From Capsicum annuum (taxonomy: Eukaryota > Streptophyta > Magnoliopsida > Solanales > Solanaceae), in the NCBI RefSeq assembly GCF_002878395.1, contig NW_025825212.1:10580-74579 (forward strand): DNA of 64,000 bases. The letters are read 5' to 3'. Shown piece by piece: positions 58,401 through 64,000 of the stretch. The notes under the pieces were generated by a model. It was given only the letters and a program-made list of their open reading frames with translations, searched no databases and was not told where the DNA came from. Both the position numbers and the translations under genes were made by a program. Positions within the stretch are counted from its first letter, which is position 1, and the number at the start of each line of letters is the position of its first letter.

Positions 58401-58685
58401 TAACTCATGCCCCATTAGTGATGTATTATCATCCTCTTTCTCACTTTCTTCTTCCTGCTCTTCTTGTTTATCTTCATATTCCTCCTCCTCACTTTCAATT
58501 TTCTCATCACCATATACAGACCCTTGTCCACCTCCCTCAACATCATTTTCATAACTTTCCTCAGCTTCAGTTTTCCCTGACCGAGATTGCTCGGGAAGAG
58601 CCTCTAAATCCCTCTGTACTGTGGCCTTTTTTGTTAGGTGTTCAGAAGTTGATCCACATTCACTTTCTATTCCTTTGGAAGACAT
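55424..58685 (-). pseudogene. Minus-strand DUF1985/Ulp1-type gene, copy B (no gypsy insertion)
   Basis: ATG at 58685 (MSSKGIESECGSTSEHLTKK), an acidic region with over 20 Glu, then ELISKSQYKAFKTISIDKFQ and KLDGDFILKCQLGKPFDEF in one 154-residue frame. 58054-57638 reads MPDCFISKEFDIVMGLRCNH, a basic linker, then RDVNKVIENDLLKLADEFEK and YPWG. Later blocks are ELGMTSFLTLGLV (near 56900) and the Ulp1 end VACGSYALAHIEYLLTETKR (about 55590-55530) with the catalytic Cys. Compared with copy A, about 270 bp carrying the His and Asp motifs are deleted between 55600 and 55625, and the acceptor TATCACAG is TATCACAC. Confidence 0.78.
56229..56880. repeat. Inverted duplication of one Ulp1-gene exon (arms about 280 bp)
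   Basis: The left arm (about 56229-56516, plus strand) reads LGLVDRIADPAVELIKKELP, then SIRRSIRKGHPSVEDLHDQT. The right arm (about 56594-56880, minus strand) reads LGLVYRIADPVVELIKKELV, then SIRRSIRQGHPSIEAFHDQT. The arms are separated by about 77 bp. Copy A has only the minus-strand version (48031-48291). A transcript across it would fold into a long imperfect hairpin. Confidence 0.85.
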
Positions 58686-59394
58686 GTTTTACCAACAAAC
58701 AATAGAAAAATAAAACTTACATTATAGTTGATGTATGCATAAATTTTAAAAAATACATTACAAACACCACCAATACCGACACCTCCAACAGCCAAGAATA
58801 CCACCACCAACCACCACAAACACCACCTGCTCTATCACCATGACCACCAACACCATAAACACCACCAAACAATACCACAAAAGTTAATCAAACATTACAA
58901 CAAAACTAGGATTTTCTAGGGTTCTACTTACTATTTTACTATCAAAACTCAAAATTGTAAACCCATTCTCGAAGATAATACAACTAAAAGTCTTCTTTTT
59001 CATAATTAACTTAAAATCCCTAATTTTTAGAAAAAATAACAAATGTAGAACTCTTCTCAAACTCTGTTACCTATGAAGACAGAGAAAATGACTGATACAA
59101 GCAAGAATAAAGTTGAAAATAACCTATGTGGTCGGAAATGAGAAGAAAATAAATTTGTTGTGTAGGGTTGAGTAATTTATTGAGTTGTTCTTGTCTATGT
59201 TTTTTAGAGAGAGAAAAGAGAGAGAACTCAAGATTTGAAATGATGAAACATTTTTTGGCAAATGGTACATTTGTATGGGTTTATTTGTATTTTCGAAAAG
59301 AATGACAAATTTTTAAAATGTTAATTTGGTCCGAATTAATCTTAATTATTTTTTAAAATTTAAAAAGATATGCATAAATTTTGACTATCTCATT
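58686..59394. other. Upstream region of the minus-strand gene, copy B
   Basis: Matches 50104-50818: ACCACCA-rich tract at 58760-58880, then AT-rich sequence with GACTGATACAAGCAAGA and GTGGTCGGAAATGAGAAGAAAAT. It may hold the gene's promoter. No TATA can be chosen with confidence in such AT-rich DNA. Confidence 0.6.
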
Positions 59395-59487
59395 ATACGA
59401 TTGCCAAAAGACTCAATTGAAGTTGCAGTTAACCCTATTAACTCAGCCCTAGTACTAGATTAATCAATTTAAATATTAGTTGAACAT

Positions 59488-59750
59488 ATGAACTCAATTG
59501 AAATTGTATAAAAATAAATGTTCAACCGGTTGCAACAGATGACTTATCTGTTGGAATTTGTCTAACAGATTAAATCATCTGTTTCTATATATTACCCATC
59601 TATTGTAAATTATCAAATAGGCGTTGCCATCTATTGCGACAAATGATTGAGCCATTGAAAATTTTCTAACAAAAAATGTCATCTATTACAAAGTACGATT
59701 TATGTGTTTTAAGATTTTTTATTTATTTATTTATTTTAAAGCAATTTAGG
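59488..59750. repeat. Palindrome-bearing segment 1 inside the 169-bp array
   Basis: AACTCAATTGAAATTGTATAAA, then CAACAGATGACTTATCTGTTG (arms CAACAGAT/ATCTGTTG, 5-base loop; about 59535-59555), AATCATCTGTTTC, and a T-rich end before the next unit. Two further copies follow. Confidence 0.8.
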
Positions 59751-60107
59751 TATTAGTTGAACATATAAGGTAGTAAGAATCGCTTCAACTCAGAGTGATC
59801 AATCGACAAATCTGGTAGGAAGGAACAAAATTCCGTCTCATCATGCAATTGCCAAAAAACTCAACTGAAGTTTTAGTTGACCTTACGAACCCACCCCTAG
59901 TCCTAGATTAATCAATTTAGGTATTAGTTGAACATATTAAGTAATAAGAATCACTTCAACTTAGAGTGATCGATCGATGAATCTGGTCAGGAGAAATGTA
60001 ATATCGTATCATCATGCAATTGCCAAAAGACTCAATTAAAGTTGTAGTTGACCCTATGAACTCACCCCTAGTCCTAGATTATTAAATTTAGGTATTAGTT
60101 GAACATA

Positions 60108-60370
60108 TGAACTCAATTGAAATTGTACAAAAACAAATGATCAACCTGTTGCAACAGATGACTTATCTATTGGAATTTATCAAACAGATTAAGTCATATG
60201 TTTCAATAGATTAGCTATCTATTGTAAATTATCAAATAGGCACTGCCATCTATTGCGATAGGTGACCGAGCCGTTGTAAATATTCAAATAAAAATTATCA
60301 TATGTTGTAAAGTATGACTTTATATTTTTTAAGATCCTTTTATTATTATTATTATTATTATTATTTTAAA
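60108..60370. repeat. Palindrome-bearing segment 2 inside the 169-bp array, with an ATT microsatellite
   Basis: Collinear with segment 1: AACTCAATTGAAATTGTACA, TTGCAACAGATGACTTATC, AAATAGGC, ending in (TTA)n at about 60341-60366, where segment 1 has TTTATTTATTTAT. Confidence 0.8.
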
Positions 60371-61399
60371 TAAATTTAGGTATTAGCTTGACAATGAGGT
60401 AATATTAATCGCTTCAACTCAGAGTGATTGATCGATGACTTTGGTCGGGAGAAACACAATACCAACATCATGTAATTTCTAAAAGACTCAATTGAAATTA
60501 TAGTTAGCCATATGAGAACTGACCCCTAGTCATACATTAATCATTTTAGGCATTAGCTTGACAATGAGGTAATAAGAATCATTTCAAATCGGAGTGATTG
60601 ATCGATGACTCTGGTCGGTAGGAGCACAATACCAACATTATACAATTGCCAAAAGACTCAATTAAAATTGTAGTTGACCCTATGAACTCACCCTTGTCCT
60701 AGATTAATTAATTTTGGTATTAGCTTAACAATGAGGTAATAAGAATCGCTTCAACTCAGAGTGATCAATCGATGACTCTAGTCGGGAGAAACGCAATACC
60801 GTCTCATCATGAAAGTGCGAAAAGACTCAATTGAAGTTGTAGTTGACCCTATGAACTCATCCCTAGTTCTACATTAATCAATTTAGGTATTAGCTTAACA
60901 ATGAGGTAATAAGAATTACTTTAACTCAGAGTGATCGATCGACGACTCTGGTTAGGAGGAGCATAATACCAGCATCACATAATTGCTAAAAGACACAACT
61001 GAAGTTGTAGTTGACCCTATGAAATCACCCATGGTCCTAGATTAATCTATTTAGGTATTATCTTTACAAAGAGGTAATAAGAATTTCTTCAATTCAAAGT
61101 GATCGATCGATGACTTTGGTCGGGAGAAACACAATTCTAACTTACTATGCAATTGCCAAAAGACTTAATTGAAGTTGTAGTTGACCCTATGAACTCACCC
61201 CTAGTCCTAGATTAATCAATTTATGTATTAGCTTGATAATGAGGTAATAAGAATCGCTTCAACTCAGAGTGATCGATCGATGACTCTGGTTAGGAGGAGT
61301 GTAATACCAATATCATATAATTGCCAAAAGACATAATTTAAGTTATAGGTAACTCTATGTACTCACCCCTAGTCCTAGATTAATCAATTGAAGTTGTAA

Positions 61400-61650
61400 T
61401 TGAATAAATAAACTCAATTGAAATTGTATAAAAATAAATGTTCAACCTGTTGTAACAGATGACCTATATATTGGAATTTATCAATTAGATTAAGTCATCT
61501 ATTTCAACAAATTACCCATCTGTTGTAAATTATCAAATAAGTGTTGTCATCTGTTGCAACAGATAACCAAGCTTTGGAAATTTTCAAACAGAAATTGTCA
61601 TCTATTGGAAAGTAGACTTATATATTTTAAGTTCTTTTTTTATAAAGCAA
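61400..61650. repeat. Palindrome-bearing segment 3 closing the 169-bp array
   Basis: AACTCAATTGAAATTGTATA, TGTTGTAACAGATGACC, CATCTGTTGCAACAGATAACC (full ATCTGTTGCAACAGAT palindrome, about 61548-61563). It forms the right boundary of the array. Confidence 0.8.
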
Positions 61651-61795
61651 TTTAGGTATTTCCTATTAGAGATAAAAAATATAAAATACTAAGGAGGTAA
61701 AAAATATTACTACTTGGATAACTCAAAAATCTCCTCATTGAGTAGTCTTATATTGTCTTTTCAATGTAACTATCTCCTCGTGCCCCTCAGAATAT

Positions 61796-62943
61796 ATGAA
61801 TGAATATTTAAAACCCATATCTAGAATATTCTCGATTATCTCCTTCATTAATAAATTAACTCAACTTGTCTATCATCTTTATTTACAATTCTCTTTCTCT
61901 CTTTTTCCCCTTTCTTTTCTCTCCTCTTTCGAATCTCAATCGATCAATATCTTTTATCGAGTGAACTGGATGTTTGTTTTTTTGACATTGCAGGCATGGT
62001 TCACCGTTGCTCTTTACTTCTCGTCTTCTTCTTTGTATGTTATTTAAATTTGATATTTAAGTCTTGTATTAACGAACTGTTATTTTTATTAAAATATGAG
62101 AAAAAGTCATCTATTGGGAGAACTTAAAAGCCTTGTTGTCAATATCATTTTTCATGTCTTTTGTTTGTTACTTTAGTGGTGTTATTGTTGGGGGGTGTTG
62201 TTGTTGGAAAATCTGGTGTTTATGTATTGATGGTGTTGGAACATATGGTGCTATTTTTTTATTGTTGATGATTTTGGTGGTATTGCAATAGTTTCATCAA
62301 CTATTGCAACTGATGAATCAGTTGTTAGAACAGATGGAGCAACTATTGGAAGAAATCAAATCAATAGCAAGGCTTGTTTTATTTATTCCAACAGATAACT
62401 CATCGGTTGAATATATGGGGATTCTATTACATCAGATGGGTTATCTGTTGATTCATTCAATTTCGTGTTATCCTTTTGTAATGTCCTTTTTGTTCTTCTC
62501 TTATTAAACATCAAATGTATTTCTCTTGTTTGCAGATAAAAGAAAGTGAAATGGGATCAACTTTTGCTTGATCAGTTTTAAAGGCTAGAGTAAAGATGGG
62601 TTTGGAGAAATAAGTTTCTGGCAAATGGAACCATTTCATATGTGGGAGGTATGTATTACTGATCAACCTATCATGAAAACACATATCCAGTACAATGATT
62701 TTGTGAATGTTAGGTTTTTACCAATTAGGCGTTAATCCTTCAAATAAGATATGGCATTTTACAGTTAATATTGTTAGATTCGAATGGGTAAGGCTGAGGG
62801 ACCAAGTAGGTGGTGTCGATACCCTGTTATGGTTTAATGAAGATTTTGCTAATTTTATGTGTCAAGTTTGGAGAAGGGTTAAAGTTTTTAGTGGCAATGT
62901 AAACATTCAAATAGTGATTGCACTGGCTTTAAGGGTTCAATGA
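61796..62943 (+). other. Possible 5' part of a third Ulp1-type unit
   Basis: A CT-rich leader-like tract (61890-61935), an intron-like AT/GT-rich stretch with GGTGTTGTTGTTGG, and palindrome half-sites (CTATTGCAACTGATG, AACAGATGGAGCAACTATTGG, 62285-62410) lead to an acceptor TTGTTTGCAG (about 62526-62535) followed by ATAAAAGAAAGTGAAATGGG. This is the same order as in copies A and B (leader, palindrome intron, acceptor, exon). A 78-codon frame at 62707-62943 (MLGFYQLGVNPSNKIWHF...) is not recognised. Confidence 0.35.
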
Positions 62944-63124
62944 ACTTTTGAAAGGCCTTTAAAGCCTCGCACTGCTGCAACCAAGAATGAAAATAAATAT
63001 AGTTATTGCTTTGGTCTAAATTTATATGGATGGATTGCTTGAGGAAACTATTAAATAGCATAAGGTTATTGTAAGAATACCTATTATGAAAAGAGAGAGG
63101 TGGAAAAATTATATCTAAACTCAG

Positions 63125-64000
63125 GCCTTATTAAAGAAGGAACATAGGGTAGGAATGAAAGCATAGAGAAACTGGCTAAAAAAATTAACATGAAGAATAA
63201 AAAAATTGAATGAGCTGCGATTGTGAAAGTGTATCCAGAAAATGAAAATCCATCAGTCGTTCTTGAAAAACAAAAATGCTCAAGAGGACTAGAGCTGTGC
63301 ACTTTTTTAGGGGACTACAACTAGCTAGCGTGGCCTGAATAAAGACCCATAAAATACAGGACCAGAACTCTAAAGATTTAGCTTTGTGAGCACAAAACGT
63401 GGTAAGATTGTCAGTCGGGATTGAAACCTGAACCAACAACTCCAGAATTAAAAATAAGGGATCAAGCTAAGGTGGTAATTTCTTAAGTTAAACTTGCATC
63501 TCATGCCTTCTATTTATGGCTCTGGTCAGGTCAAAGGTAGTGGAAACAACAAGCATGGGATTTCTGCCCAACTTCAGACCTTTTTGTTTCTACTGCCATT
63601 GATCTGATAATAGCAATAAACAGAAGGCATGGGATACAAGTTAGACTTCAAAAATTGAAGCCTTGGTTTCCCTTATTTTTACTTCTGGAGTTATTGGTTT
63701 AGGTTTCATTCTTGACTAAAAATCTTACCAATCTCCTTTGGTTGCAAAGCTGCTCCTTAAAGTTTTGGTCCCGCACTTTGTGAGTCTTCATTGAGGCCAT
63801 GCTCTCTAGTTACAGCCTCTAGCAAAGTGACTAGCTCCAGTCCCCTTGAGCTTTTTTTTTTTATAAAACGACTGATGGATTTTTATATTTTGATACACTT
63901 CTATATTTCAAGATCATTCAGTTTAATCATTTTTCATGTTAATTTCATTAACCAGGTTCACTAGAAGTTCTTACTTAATTCCCTGTGTTTCCTCTTAAAC
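63125..64000. repeat. Long foldback (inverted repeat), arms over 420 bp, runs off the right edge
   Basis: The left arm (about 63125-63553) and right arm (about 63580-64000) are inverted copies around a loop of about 26 bp. Paired landmarks are CATCAGTCGT (63251) with ACGACTGATG (63869), AATTAACATGA (about 63183) with TCATGTTAATT (about 63934), ACTCCAGAATTAAAAATAAGGG (about 63438) with CCCTTATTTTTACTTCTGGAGT (about 63670), and GGTAGTGGAAACAA with TTGTTTCTACTGCC flanking the loop. Both arms still align at the last base, so the full element is longer. Short frames inside are not genes. Confidence 0.88.

Larger units (their letters stand above)
59395..61400. repeat. Array of about 169-bp tandem units
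   Basis: The anchor TTGCCAAAAGACTCAA (and variants) occurs at about 59401, 59849, 60020, 60477, 60646, 60815, 60983, 61153 and 61321. Contiguous neighbours are 168-171 bp apart. The two long gaps (448 and 457 bp) contain a palindrome-bearing insert. Each unit also has GTAGTTGACCCTATGAACTCACCCCTAGTCC, ATTAATCAATTTAGGTATTAG and TCAGAGTGATCGATCGATGACTCTGGTC, which contains the dyad GATCGATC. One more unit sits at 50820. No coding sequence. Confidence 0.9.

Noticed and set aside
63084..63439. Two overlapping minus-strand frames of 72 and 84 codons
   Set aside because: They lie inside one arm of the foldback and show no recognisable domain.

Overview
The window is AT-rich, intron-bearing plant nuclear DNA made almost entirely of decayed transposable elements. 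No intact host gene is visible. Several element types point to Solanaceae, most likely Capsicum or a close relative: chromodomain Ty3/gypsy elements, a Ty1/copia family with a CANKELF-type protease region, tRNA-derived SINEs, Ulp1/DUF1985 transposon genes with introns full of CAACAGAT half-sites, and a fragment closely resembling a sucrose transporter. The genus is an inference from recall, not from a search.

Layout. (1) 1-9871: a minus-strand Ty3/gypsy chromovirus (gypsy-1), cut by the left window edge, with heavily broken gag-pol and two LTRs whose internal repeat blocks differ. (2) 9872-11093: unrecognised sequence. (3) 11094-23670: three plus-strand copies of one Ty1/copia family in tandem, internal-LTR-internal-LTR-internal, the outer two truncated. 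(4) 23672-25775: SINE pieces and an array of about 210-bp units. (5) 26260-31600: a graveyard of pieces: the end of an RTE-type LINE, a degenerate transposon-type ORF with a coiled-coil tail, an LTR-like 3' end, a GGTCGAG-rich stretch, a sucrose-transporter fragment, a SINE and a LINE zinc-binding domain. (6) 33340-59490: a direct tandem duplication (copy A about 33400-50914, copy B 50915-about 59490) of a unit with two convergent, homologous DUF1985/Ulp1-protease-like genes of the kind carried by Kaonashi-type Mutator-like elements. Copy A was later hit by a 9750-bp gypsy element (gypsy-2, 37547-47296). Copy B keeps the empty site. (7) 59395-61650: an array of about 169-bp units with three interspersed palindrome-bearing segments. 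(8) 61800-62943: a possible 5' part of a third Ulp1-type unit. (9) about 63125-64000: a very long foldback (arms over 420 bp, loop about 26 bp) running off the right edge.

All protein-coding remnants are mobile-element genes with stops and frameshifts, so no pathway operates here. The interest lies in architecture: nested insertions, tandem duplications, palindromic intron arrays and long inverted repeats that could produce double-stranded RNA. Divergences and unit boundaries were judged by eye and are approximate.
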